The notes under the pieces were generated by a model. That model made no database searches and was not told the DNA's origin. It saw only the letters and a program-made list of their open reading frames with translations. A stretch of DNA of 64,000 nucleotides from Phorcus lineatus (lineage: Eukaryota; Mollusca; Gastropoda; Trochida; Trochidae). The stretch lies in contig OV121097.1 of assembly GCA_921293015.1 (NCBI GenBank), forward strand, positions 29,857,429 to 29,921,428, in the 5' to 3' direction. Position numbers and translations under genes: made by a program. Positions 9,166 through 20,172 of the stretch are shown here, one piece after another. Position 1 is the stretch's first letter. Each line of letters begins with the position of its first letter.

Positions 9166-12100
9166 AATGTAAATTTTCCCTATATAAATGACACGTGTCT
9201 GTAAAGTATTCGAAGATATTATCATAAACATAATTATGGTCATGTATAATTAAATCTTTAATTTTTTAAATGAAAAATACAGATATATTTACAGTATCTA
9301 AACGAATGTATTTAGAATATCTAAATCATTTCACAGTCGACAACACTAAGCATGTTTTGCACGTTTAAAACAAGCTTGGCTTGGAAAGGTTCTGTAAGAA
9401 TGATATCCCGAAAAAATAAGCATAAGCATGAAAGTACCACAAACGTAGCCTGATTTAAATGTCATGGGGGGCTGGAGAGCGCAGGGGGAGACGAAATACC
9501 ATGTTTCCTGAGTTCAAGTTAAAATCGCCTTTCTAAAGATATTTTCTTATTTTCAAACGTAATCGATAAAAGGTCGTCTAAATATCTTTTAATTCTGCGT
9601 CCCATGTACATGCACCTTAGTAAAATGACTTATGATGCTTATTGCAGAAACAACCGCTACTTCTCAATCAAAGAACACCATTTCTGAACTTCTTTGAGTG
9701 GCATATTTAGAAGTTGGAAATCAGATAAGAGACGAACATGTGGATGACAACTTCGTTTTTTCTGAAAACGCGACGATTCAACAAAGCCACTTCTGTCATT
9801 GTCAAGAAATTTGCTTGATATATAAAAATAAAGAAGATGTCATCCATATATTCGTCTCTTATACCATTTCTGAAAGTTGACATATTTGACCCCAATAACA
9901 TTCTGTTACCCAATGGACATCGTAAATCTGATTCGAAAACTTATTTACATGCCCGACGCTGTCTGGATTTACAGTTCATGTTCCCTCTTTAGTTTCTTGA
10001 TCCTCTTGATACAAAGATCATGGACAGCGTGTAACCATTTCATTTAGCTCTATGTACCTAAACTGGAATGTTCTGTCAGTTAGAAAATATTTCTCCATAA
10101 TAAGAGAGATTCTTATAGAACGACCCTTCCCTAAGAAATGTAATAATTGTAAGAATTGGGAGGTTACATCTTTGTTACAACGTTTTACTCTTACGTTGAA
10201 GATTTTTTACACGTTTTTTGCACACCTCAATAGTTCTTTCATCGAACTTAACTATCAAAAGGTAAGATGCATTTAGTGATAATTCAATTTAATACAATAC
10301 TATCAGATGCATATATCTTACGGAGCTAAGAGCAATGGCCATGTATATGCTACCGCTATCTAAAGTATATTTTAAACACATTACAAACGTCCCAATGGTT
10401 CCGGTTAAGTCAACCCTTTATAGAATCAAAGGCAAAAAGTTCATCATGGGAACGAACCTGGTAGTTTTTCATTTCTAGTATCCATGTTTCCATGGATGTC
10501 TGCAAATAGTATATCTTAATTAAGTTAATAACATTTTTAATGTTCAAGGAAGTCAAAGAAAGACAACTGATGGTTAATGGGAACTTTAGTATATAAATAT
10601 ATGATACATGTCTTTAAGTTGTCTTGTATATGAATAATTTTACACGTTCTTTATTTTAATTATGATTAGTATCTATTGATAAATGGTAAATGAGTCATAC
10701 TTCCGACTGCATACTATTAAACACACATTTTACACCTGCATACCAAACACGATATAATGTACACAACCTGAATTCAATATATATTTTTACCTCCTAAAAG
10801 AATCAGAAAATCACTCTGAAACGTATTATTAAGCAAAACATTTTAATGCTGACCTTACTGCTTTGCCTTCTCATACAATGGTTATCATACAAGTGTTATT
10901 CGACGGCCAATTCTGCTTTCACAAAGAGTCAAGTGATGTTTGCCAGATGTAAACAACTAGACTTCTGTTTCCAATCTCCTCATTAGATGCACTCGTCAAT
11001 CTTAGTATCTAGATGACAGAAACATAAAGATGGTCTCCGGGGTACAGATAGTGATGCCAGATTGGTGGATGTGAGTCAGGTAAATAAGAACTTTCACAAG
11101 ATCCTTTGCTGTATATAGGTTTATGTAAATCTGTTAAATCAGTAAGTACGTGAATGTACTAAACCTTTCAGTAAATATACGAACGATGCGCGTATACAAT
11201 TGATGTCATCATGCAACTCTTAAAACAATTTAGATAAATATGTATTTCTCACGTTTGAGAAACGATGGAATTTTCTCGATTCTATTTAGCCATAATTTAT
11301 CATTCTACGGATTTTTACTCTTGTAGTGATGCAAATCAACCGAATTATTAACACAGAATCAGTATTGTTTTTAAAATAGACCAATGTGGTTGCCGTGTCC
11401 GCTTTTCTGGTTGATTTTAATATTTCTGATATCGTAGTTAATGCTGATTAAATGCAACGCTGCCTCAAATCAACTATGATACCTGAAAATGTATTTATTT
11501 GCTTAATAACTTTCGAGGTGGATTGCCTGCATGCTCACCGAGAGATATGCAGAATCTGTGCATTCGTTGTGTTTACGAAAATGGGGTGCACGATTGTCAT
11601 TAAGTAAACCCTGAGCAGCCAGTGTTTACGTTGACGGACTTGGAGCAATTTTCGGCCATTTTACGACCGCTCTACTTCTATGAAAATTCAAACAAATATT
11701 TATTTAGGCATTTATTATTATATATAACCCGAATCAATAAAACCTCATTAGATGACCTTCTTATAATGTTCATACCATAAAAGTCTCCTACTGGAGGAAA
11801 GGAGTTCACTACCCTTCCCAGTGTGACTGGTAAATAAAAATCACCCCATCCCGTATGCCCCCCAAATATTTAGCTATGATTGTTGGGATACGCTATGGTG
11901 ACTGTTGGATAAAGTTAAAACAAGAATATTGTGACAGGAAATTTATGAAGACAATTTGTATTACTTTTATCAAAAATTGGTAAATATTCATTTCATATAT
12001 ATTTCAAAAACTATATTATAATTGGTTTGAACCTTTTTCACAAAATTTTAAGAAATACACTTCCATGTTAGGGTTAACCTCATTGAATGTTGTTCTTTCC

Positions 12101-12411
12101 ATATATAAGACTTGATATCCTGATATTAATATCGACTTTTCACACCAATTACAACTAATGAGAGTCTCCCTAATGATTATGCATTGAAACTGAATAGACT
12201 AGAAGTAACGATTTGTTGTTAAGTTTTGATAAAATATTAAACACTGATAATATATTCTGTTCATGCACGAATCACAGCAAAGATGAGACACGCATGCCTT
12301 GAAAATCGGCCTTTAAGCTAAAGACATTGTTCACACGAGCATGTTACTTATCGATTAGAGATGATGTCATAAATTTCCAGTAATATATCCCTTTTTTAAA
12401 AATTGTATTTA
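9166..12411. other. AT-rich spacer with one imperfect inverted repeat
   Basis: No exon was recognised. The only structured feature is the inverted repeat at 9702-9889, listed separately. Confidence 0.4.
9702..9889. repeat. Imperfect inverted repeat, arms of about 52-58 bp
   Basis: Arm 9702-9753 (with TAAGAGACGAACATGTGGAT) is the approximate reverse complement of 9832-9889 (with ATCCATATATTCGTCTCTTA), with a loop of about 78 bp. This explains two mirror-image reading frames that both encode RDE-x-x-DD. It may be a decayed foldback element or a transcribed hairpin. Confidence 0.7.
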
Positions 12412-12541
12412 GGTTATCGTCCTTGTACGTTATATTTGGTTATCGTCCTTGTACGTTATATTTGGTTATCGTTCTTGTACGTTATATTTGGTTATCGTCC
12501 TTGTACGTTATATTTGGTTATCGTCCTTGTACGTTATATTT
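12412..12541 (+). repeat. 26-bp minisatellite, five copies
   Basis: Five head-to-tail copies of GGTTATCGTCCTTGTACGTT followed by ATATTT start at 12412, 12438, 12464, 12490 and 12516. They are nearly identical, with one T for C in the third copy. Confidence 0.96.
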
Positions 12542-13756
12542 AGATATATTTAGTAATCTCCAAGCAAAATACCATCGCACTGGTTATTTTCATCTAGGTT
12601 AATGAATATGGATTTCTAAAGCTGTTGCTTATTATTCTTGTTTCTATTAGAATAAATATAACAAAATAATTTATTAGTTTTTCAAAAGTTTATTTCTTAG
12701 AATAAAATTAGAAAATTGTTGATTATTAATGCAAAATATAACATCAGAATGAATCTACATACGCATGTGATAGTTGGAGTATTTATACATGTGATGTTTG
12801 TTGAAAGTAGATACACTATTAATACAGTCAATTACAAACACACACAAGTAAACATAACACAAGGCTTTTCTATTTTCTTCTAAAGAATCAGCACAGATAG
12901 CATTTATTGTTCTTTAATTTCAACAAAATTTTACACAAATTAACAATACATAGTTTAAAAAATAGATATTAATCTCAATTTTCTAATTTTCACCATTATC
13001 TAAGATTCATATCAACACCTTGACTAATTTGGAGGAGTATTAATATTAACAATTCCACAAACAATTTCAATTATTTCATTCAGCAATTCAGTATTCGATT
13101 ACATTAATATCAAAACCATATTATATACCAATCTAGTTATTGCACAACCAAAGACACGCCTTTCATCTATTATGTACCATCTCAAATTATTTATTATTTG
13201 TACAACTGAGATCAAATTAAACAATCAAAAACAAAACACAAAAAGGAACTACAACACAGTTAGTAAGTGATAAATGAATTAATACCGTATCACGAAAAAT
13301 GAAATATAATTACATCATGCAGGTATCAATTATTGCAGATATGCACAGAGAAAGTAATCTTGTAATAGTAAAACTATGCAAGTTCTAAATTTAAAATATT
13401 TCAAATTAACATGATTTTATTTTTATATTTTTAATTTTTCTTACATGCTGATATGTTTCTCTGCGTATGTATTTGATATATGTTTTAAAGGTAACTTATA
13501 GTCACTATTGTTCATATATTGCACTTACTTCTAAAACTTTTTAAGAATATCAACAATGAAATTTGTTTTTATTAACTACATTGATACTTACAAACAAGGC
13601 AAATAGTTTGTCACATAGTTTAGCATCGCATATCGTTTTCCATGTGACCATACACCCCTTATTGCTAATGATGTCGGAGACTTTGCAATTTACCTCCGCT
13701 CACTTCAACAATAAACGTTTTCTATCTTATGGACAACTACACAATCCTTGTCCGAT
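12542..13756. other. AT-rich region, probable 3' flank or 3' UTR of the sushi-domain gene
   Basis: No exon recognised. On the minus strand AATAAA-type polyadenylation signals occur at about 13568-13573 and 13415, downstream of the last sushi exon. Confidence 0.35.
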
Positions 13757-13826
13757 TAAGAATCGTCGTCAACCTCATCATCAGCATCATCGTAATCAAC
13801 ATAATCATCATCTTCGTCGTCCTCTC
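13757..13826 (-). CDS. Possible acidic C-terminal exon
   Basis: On the minus strand this stretch encodes REDDEDDDYVDYDDADD followed by EVDDDS and a TAA stop. An in-frame stop lies nine codons further upstream (8 codons before the arginine of RIRED), so it would need a splice acceptor nearby. Only weak AG candidates such as TATACGAG are visible. Synonymous third-position variation (GAC/GAT, GAA/GAG) argues for coding, but a degenerate GAT microsatellite is the main alternative. The opposite strand is also open. Treat as a candidate end of the adjacent sushi-domain gene. Confidence 0.25.
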
Positions 13827-14059
13827 GTATACGGACCAATGTCAAATCCACATATCAAAATTATCCAGGGATCCCCTACTATGATCCACCAAGTCGGTGT
13901 CCAGGGCACATGTTGCAAAGGTTAAGGTCACATGGGATTTTTTTCAGATCGGTACGTGTGTCACGTGCATAGAAATCATAAACTTCATTTTACTCTTTTC
14001 CTTTCTCCGCAACTGCAGAAGGACGCCATCACAACCATATTGCAAAGGCTATGTTCAGA

Positions 14060-14328
14060 TTAGTTTCCCTTTTCTTCTATTGGGCGCCATAGTTTGTGGA
14101 ATATTGGATGCCTGGATTTTACACAATCTGGCTTTTCATCCGGGCTCCACTTTCCATTGACGCAGGCGGACCCCTTAGGACCCCGTAGCTTGTAGCCACG
14201 ATGGCATTCGTACTCCAAACGGTCGCCATGTTTGATTCTTAGGATGTAACTCTTAAAGATGAATTTTCCAACTTGGCCTTTCTTGAAAACTTTACCATTT
14301 GAAATTTCACCAGGATTTTCGCAGAAAT
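14060..14328 (-). CDS. Sushi-domain protein, CCP10, probable terminal exon
   Basis: Last recognised exon of the sushi-domain gene. The acceptor TTACTTGGTTGCAG leads into phase-1 sequence. The domain has four cysteines in CCP order: DFCENPG, YECHRGY, SACVNGKW, PDCVK. It is followed by a tail of about 18 residues (ending WRPIEEKGN) and a TAA at 14060. A GTAAAA donor right after the fourth cysteine (exon end 14123) would be phase 0, unlike every other CCP exon, so I favour a terminal exon. No transmembrane segment or GPI-type tail is visible, which suggests secretion. Confidence 0.85.
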
Positions 14329-14727
14329 CTGCAACCAAGTAAAATGGAAAAGCCATGGTTGTAATTTCATCATATCTTCAGTGTCAAATTGAAGACACAT
14401 GTTTCTGAATGAAGCAAGATGAATTTTAAACACTCTATGACAGTTTCATAAATTTTTTTCGTTTGTTTTTTTATCGAATTCAGAATAAAAGTAATCTGAA
14501 TAATCATGTGCTTAAGGTAGTCATACAAAATATTATCATTAAATAATGAATTTGATTTATTACTTACTGCACAGTGTAATTTCGCATCCGTTAAAAATAA
14601 AACCAACATAAATGGAAGTGATTTACTTGTAATTCCTTGGACCAAACGATCAAACCTTCAGCTCTACAGCATATATGATCTCCATTTATCAATAAGCATT
14701 TCAACGGACGACACCATTTCCACCTAC
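14329..14727 (-). other. Intron between CCP9 and CCP10
   Basis: 399 bp, bounded by donor GTAGGT and acceptor TTGCAG on the minus strand. Nothing else seen. Confidence 0.7.
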
Positions 14728-14904
14728 TTTCTTCGCAAAAAGGCCTTGGTCCAGACCAGTCTCCATAGTCACAAGACAGGTATCGGTTATTGGCCAGGAG
14801 TCTGAAACCTTCCATACAGAAGTACCTCGCCTTGTCCCCGTGTCTCAGTCCGAAGAACACTCTATGCCCGTTCGGTATGTGAGGCGGCGTGGAGGCGCAG
14901 GGGG
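14728..14904 (-). CDS. Sushi-domain protein, CCP9 exon
   Basis: A 177-bp exon that is phase 1 at both ends, between acceptor TACCCACAG and donor GTAGGT. It encodes PCASTPPHIPNGHR, YFCMEGF, LSCDYGDW and PFCEE, giving the four CCP cysteines, the PNG turn and the conserved tryptophan before the last cysteine. Sushi domains are modules of about 60 residues that mediate protein binding in complement regulators and adhesion proteins. Confidence 0.95.
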
Positions 14905-15809
14905 CTGTGGGTATTAACGTTTAGAGAACAGTAAATGATACATTCATAATATGAAGACTGAAATTGATTTTGTGATGACTTGCAATGTTGCAACTCATAG
15001 CAAGAATCAACTGGAAGAATTAACTTTAAGAGAGAGTCACTGCTATGTTAAATTATAGAGATTAAGTTACTGCGTTGATTCTATATACAAAGGGAAATGC
15101 TTTACGACCCTTGAAGTGTCACAGTTTGGTGCTAGAGTTACTGTGTTAACCCGTTGTGGTTGTTTGTTTGTTTTTTTGTTTTTGAGGTGGGGGGGAAGTG
15201 TTCATTACAATGGTCACATTTGTATTGATGGTCTATTTCATATGATGGTTTCATTTGCATCTTCTCTTGGAGTTGCATATAATAAGTATCCGAAAAGTTC
15301 ACCTAGTAAAGATGCATACACAAATATTTAAGAGCCCCTCTGCGATTTTCATAACATATTATTTACCTTTTATACGAACCTTAATGTCATATGTTGTGAT
15401 ATAAAATCAAAACATCTTAACGTTTTATGTTAAAGCGTTGTGGTTTTGTTTTGGGTTGTTTTTTTTGTTTTTGTTTTGGGGGAGGGGGGGGGGGGTCATT
15501 ACAATGGTACAATGGTTTCCTATGCATCTTCTTTTGGGGTTGCATATAATGAATATCCGAAAAGTTAACATACTGAAGATGCTTACACAAATATCAAATG
15601 AGTAATTAAGATGACTTAAAGTATAAGGCCCATTAAACTCCTGCAGGGATTAAATATTAAATAGTTCTTTGTGATACACCAACAACTCATCATTGCTTAT
15701 GCTTATGCTCAACGCCATCTGCGGAGCCAAATATACTTTTTAACAACAATCTAACTATTTATAACGCAAGGGAGATCATAGGAAAGGGGAGAGAACTCGG
15801 ACTACTCAC
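14905..15809 (-). other. Intron with a local duplication and a G-rich tract
   Basis: Two related segments of about 180 bp (about 15140-15330 and 15425-15600) share TCATTACAATGG, TTGCATATAAT and ATATCCGAAAAGTT. Each begins with a T/G-rich tract. The second contains an almost pure G run of about 18 bases at 15478-15495. On the transcribed strand these are C/A-rich. Confidence 0.75.
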
Positions 15810-15986
15810 AAGGAATGCATTGTGGCACAACCGTCCAGGATCCATTGTTGCACTTGAAGTCCCGGGTATCGTTCAGTACGAGTCCATTCTTACACTGGAA
15901 GTTGATCACCGTGTCGTGGTCCACCCACACTCCGGGTCTCCCAGCCATTAGAGTCCCGTTCTTTATGGATGGAACTTGGCATTGGC
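15810..15986 (-). CDS. Sushi-domain protein, CCP8 exon
   Basis: A 177-bp exon, phase 1 at both ends, with acceptor TTTCCCCAG and a consensus donor GTGAGT. Cysteines lie in GQCQVPS, FQCKNGL, FKCNNGSW and PQCIP. It has an IKNGTL turn where many CCPs have NG, and two possible N-glycosylation sites (NGT and NDT). Confidence 0.95.
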
Positions 15987-16539
15987 CTGGGGAAACATGG
16001 GGTGAATGAGATTGTAGCACCGTAAACACAGCTCTATTGATACAGACAATATAGGTAACATAGGTAACGAAAAGAAAGTTTTTCTTAACTAAAACTATAA
16101 GTTAATTGCAACAGAGGGTGCAAGGCAAGATACAACATAGATACTTCATTTTAGAAGGGGAAAAAATAATGGTCAATTGGTATAGATTGTCCCCATTCAA
16201 AGACATTGACGCAACAAGTAAGTACGAAAAGAAAAGGAATAATTTTTTAGTTTGTCCTACAAACGCGCATTGTTAAAAACCATAAATCGTTCGTTATTTA
16301 ATGCTTAAACCATAAATCGGTATACATAAATGTTTTAACCATAAATCATTCGAAAATTAATGTTAAATCCATAAAACGTCCGTAAATTAATGTTAAAACC
16401 ATAGATTGTTCACAAATGAATGTTAAACAATAAATCGTTCCGAAATTAATGTTTGTATAGTAATAACCATAGAAAAATTAAGAGTGACCAAATAGCGCGA
16501 GTAATAGATTTAATGGTCAAAGTTGTACAGAATACCTAC
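15987..16539 (-). other. Intron with degenerate minisatellite
   Basis: The segment 16273-16455 holds about six degenerate repeats of roughly 30 bp built around CCATAAATCGTTC and AAATTAATGTTAAA. The rest of the intron is unremarkable. Confidence 0.7.
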
Positions 16540-16631
16540 CAAGGCATTTGGGGGGTTCATGTGACCAGTGCCCGTTCTCCTTACATTGGGTTGAGAATGA
16601 AACACCGGTAAACTTGGTCCGTGTGAGGCAC
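16540..16631 (-). CDS. Sushi-domain protein, second half of split CCP7
   Basis: A 92-bp exon after acceptor TTTCATTCAG that starts in phase 2 and ends in phase 1 at donor GTAGGT. It encodes CLTRTKF, STQCKENGHW and PPKCLG, which are cysteines 2 to 4 of a CCP. Alone it lacks cysteine 1. Joined to the 85-bp exon at 17168-17252 it completes a domain of exactly 177 bp, the same size as the single-exon CCPs here. No Met lies in frame, so a simple ORF search misses it. Confidence 0.93.
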
Positions 16632-17167
16632 CTGAATGAAAGCTAAATTTCAATTTTGACAATCCTTTTGCCAACCTCCTCTTCTATTTCTCAGTAAAGG
16701 GCTTTGCACATGACAATTGAAAACCAATTAATATATTTCATGTATTTAGCCATTAAGCATTTGTTAAATAAAACAATATCAATTTTGTAGTTATAGTGTG
16801 GGATAAAATCTTTATAATCCTATATTACTGTTTTCGTTAAAGTGCTTCGACCGTAGGGGCCTCCGTGTCTATGATTAACATATAACATGATAAGAATCAA
16901 AAGAGACCGGTTACTCTGTAATATCTATGTGTATATTGATGCACATAGAAAATAATTATTAGAAAATATGACGAAAAGCCGCCGTGTCCTATTGTCTGTC
17001 CTTAAATCTTAAAAGCGTTAAGATCTATGACGGAGATTTGACTCGAAAAATCTAAATTTGCATTTCACTGGATGCTGTTTAATTAAGACATGCAGCTATG
17101 GTTTTTAAGATTGTAAATGAAATTATCAAATATTTAAATATGTCTTGACCACAAGTGAGGTATTTAC
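16632..17167 (-). other. Phase-2 intron inside CCP7
   Basis: 536-bp intron splitting the domain just before the second cysteine. Nothing else seen. Confidence 0.8.
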
Positions 17168-17252
17168 CTATAGAAATACACAGCACCAACTGTCGTCCTG
17201 TGTCCGTCAAGGTAACCGTTCCATAGCGGACCTGGCATACCGCAGTTAATTT
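17168..17252 (-). CDS. Sushi-domain protein, first half of split CCP7
   Basis: An 85-bp exon after acceptor ATGTTGCAG, entering in phase 1 and leaving in phase 2 at donor GTAAAT. It encodes INCGMPGPLWNGYL and ends AVYFY plus two bases of an arginine codon that the next exon completes before the second cysteine. Split CCPs with a phase-2 intron at this position are known in vertebrate complement-regulator genes. A longer open frame overlapping it out of phase is spurious. Confidence 0.93.
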
Positions 17253-17455
17253 CTGCAACATGTTGAAGAATTGAATCATTTTATCTGAGTAAAATACATA
17301 CAAGAATACACGTTAAAACAAACGGGAACTAGACGGAATTGTGGTTACACGATAGGTGATTATCCAACTCTATTACAAAAATCATGTTACATTCCATCCA
17401 TTTCCATCTTTATCAATAATAGTTCGTATATGATGGACGATGTAAACACACTGAC

Positions 17456-17629
17456 CCTCACAGGTAGCGTCTTGACCGCTCCACTCTCTGTCTGCTTGAC
17501 ATCGCCTCTCCGCCGACCCTACCACCTTGAAACCGTCGTTACACACGAAGTTGATGATGGACCCGTATGTCGTACCTGAACCTATCATAGTGCCGTGGAG
17601 AGGCGGGCCCAGTTCGTTACAGTTGATGG
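17456..17629 (-). CDS. Sushi-domain protein, CCP6 exon
   Basis: A 174-bp phase 1-1 exon with acceptor CTATACAG and donor GTCAGT. Cysteines lie in INCNELG, FVCNDGF, RRCQAD and ATCEG, with the conserved tryptophan in EWSGQ. The intron to CCP7 is 203 bp, the shortest in the gene. Confidence 0.95.
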
Positions 17630-18138
17630 CTGTATAGGAGAGAGTGTTTTATATTGTAAGTTACTACTTTAGAACGAAATTTACGGTTTGTAATATTCCA
17701 TTGGTTGCCTTATAGTTCTAAAGCGTGATGGTTGTTTAAAAGGATTCACAATGCGACCGACCGTCACATTAAACAGATTACGATTATAAATCTAACTCCA
17801 GTTATATTCCAGAGTCCACGCCAAAACACATGTTAAGCTCTGCATATAAGTAACAGCCTATTTTTTATCCGGACGCGATGTCATTAACAGCGTATTGTTT
17901 TTTTCCAGAAGCCATCTTTTTTAAAAACATATTAACCATTAATGCCGTACTGAAACCATTAGGTCTTAAAAAAGAGAGATGTAAATACCTATTCTAACCC
18001 CTTTTAACGAAGATGTCAGAAAAATCCAGAGCCTGGTTGACTTCTTGCAAACTTTGCCGGAAACATTTTGTTTAAATAAAGGGAAAGCTAATAATTATAT
18101 GAACAGTAATAGATAAAGATTAATCTACCCAGACTTAC

Positions 18139-18315
18139 GTATACATTCCGGCACACTCCCCGACCAATCACCGTTCGCCTGACATTCCCGGAAGCCCTTG
18201 CCTACTAGTTCGAACCCTTCGTTACAGTGGTATGTTACCCGACTGGGGAACGTGAACCGATATCCGGGATTGCGCCAGCCATTGTTCAATTCTCCCGGGG
18301 TGCCGCAATCTCGTG
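18139..18315 (-). CDS. Sushi-domain protein, CCP5 exon
   Basis: A 177-bp phase 1-1 exon with acceptor ATATTTTCAG and a perfect donor GTAAGT. It encodes RDCGTPGELNNG, YHCNEGFELVG, RECQANGDW and VPECI, a textbook CCP. No Met falls in frame, so it does not appear as a standard open reading frame; I found it by translating the minus strand between splice signals. Confidence 0.95.
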
Positions 18316-19354
18316 CTGAAAATATTCATTTAAATCACGCTTATGTAGTATATTTAGACAAATGCATCAAATTTGGTATAAAGGCGATTGATAAATATAA
18401 AATTACTCTTAAATGCACTTAAGCACGTTTTCTTAGGGTAATAAGGTCATCCCACGTAAAAGAGAACAAATTATACCACTTCCAATTATAATAAATAAAA
18501 GAAGTCCTTTTTTAAAATTCGTTAACCCTACGTCAATAGATTACAAGGTGTTCACACAAAAATAGCACAATAAGTTGATATCGTTTGATACGTGATAATT
18601 CATAGTACGACTCCTGCTATTCGGATTGTGTAATGAGACATTGGGCATCTGAACACGATTCATTTTGCATAAACTGATTTCTTAGGTTTGGGGAATTTAA
18701 TTTCGAAAATAAACATTTAAAGTAGCTTTAAGCGCTCTTAGGTTTAGCCTACCTAAACACTGACATGATGTTAATTATTACCTACGAGGGCAATCATATC
18801 GGGGTTCATATTTTTCATACGATGCCCTACGACAAAATATCCCTTTTACATTGTGACGTCACGTTATTAACAAATCTTTGACTTCACATTGTTACTATAA
18901 AGTTACGTTCCAAATATGACGACGGCGCGTAATCCGCCTATGCTTGGAGGTTGATTTTGACAATTTTCTTTGATTTAGCGAATTCGGTAATATACTTTGG
19001 TGATAAACAGGATATCATACTATGTTTACGACACTCGTACTTAAATATCAGTATATCTCTCGCTCTCGCTCGGGTATTACAAATATTTAGGCACTCTTTT
19101 ATAATATATTTTCATAAATTTCAATTCTATGTTTGCAGGTGACGACTATATGTCATCTTGATAAATACAGTACTCCTAATACAACTTTGTTTCGGAAAGA
19201 TATAAAAGAATCCTCTGTTAAATGAATAAATAAATCCTTAAATATTTGATATAATTATAATTAATCAAATTATTGTTTGAACTAATATACCATAACCATC
19301 GTCTTTCTGCGGGAGACTTTAGGGTCGGACATGATAAACATATCAAGGTCGTAC
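18316..19354 (-). other. Intron between CCP4 and CCP5
   Basis: About 1 kb. It holds GTGACGTCACG near 18856 and other short GC-rich motifs that may be a transposon fragment, but I could not define an element. Confidence 0.5.
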
Positions 19355-19540
19355 CTTTACACGTCATCCTTGGCCCAATCCAGGATCCCTCGGACCCGCT
19401 GCACACGGCTCTTGGTATCCCGTCCCGGTAGTAGCCGAACTCGCACGTGTAGGTCAGTTGTGTGCCGGACGGGAAAGTCAATTGGTCAAGAGGGGCGTCA
19501 TGGGTTGCGTGGTCAACAGAAGGAGGGACACCGCACACCA
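19355..19540 (-). CDS. Sushi-domain protein, CCP4 exon
   Basis: A 186-bp phase 1-1 exon with acceptor AATTGTTCCAG and donor GTACGA. Cysteines lie in VCGVPPSV, YTCEFGYY, AVCSGSEGSW and MTCKG. It is three residues longer than the 177-bp exons. Confidence 0.94.
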
Positions 19541-19995
19541 CTGGAACAATTACAGTTCAGTTAAATGTATAACTTCATACATAATGTAAAGCGAGGTAAG
19601 AAAAATATGCCACATTCGTTTTCCTTTAAAAAGCATGTCTAATTTATCCTTAGAAAACACAACATTTTGATATCTACATGGCGTTACGTAGCTACAGTTT
19701 TATGCCTGCCTATACCATTTTGACACATCCTTATTGGTATCACAATGGTACATGCACCTTCATAGAGGAAATATAAATTTCAGCTCCCTTGATACCAACT
19801 CCGTTCAAATCCGTTAAATAAAACCGTATGGCAAGGATGATGGTTTAGTATCCTCTTTTACTGTATCCAGCTTTACATGATGTTTTAAATGTTTATTCTT
19901 ACCTTCGTTTCGTAAAAACAGTATTACATGGAAGATCATTTAGTATCCTCTGTTACCATACCTTACTGTACATGACGTTATATGTCTCCTCTTAC
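19541..19995 (-). other. Intron between CCP3 and CCP4
   Basis: 455 bp. It includes a short near-duplication of TTACTGTA-CATGA sequence beside the donor. No gene. Confidence 0.5.
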
Positions 19996-20172
19996 CTTCT
20001 TCGCAAGAGGGTTCCTTGCCATCCCAAATGCCTTCAGGTAGACAGAGCCTCTCTTTCTTTCCGGCCAGATGGTACCCTTGGTCGCAGTAATAGTGAGCTC
20101 GTCCGTCTATGGTGTTGGAGAGGATCTGGACCGACCCATGTTCTATCTCGGGTAGTAGCGGGCACCCGGCAT
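19996..20172 (-). CDS. Sushi-domain protein, CCP3 exon
   Basis: A 177-bp phase 1-1 exon with acceptor CTGTTGAAG and donor GTAAGA. Cysteines lie in AGCPLLPEIEHG, YYCDQGYHLAG, RLCLPEGIW and PSCEE. The acceptor is less typical (AAG with a short pyrimidine tract), but the phase and length fit the family exactly. Confidence 0.94.

Noticed and set aside
13563-13925. Plus-strand frame with a His-rich stretch (HHQHHRNQHNHH)
   Set aside because: Antisense to a GAT-type repeat or acidic tail. No exon context on the plus strand.
17079-17303. Minus-strand frame including LTAVCQVRYG
   Set aside because: Overlaps the true CCP7 first-half exon in another frame. The splice sites and CCP cysteines support the other frame.
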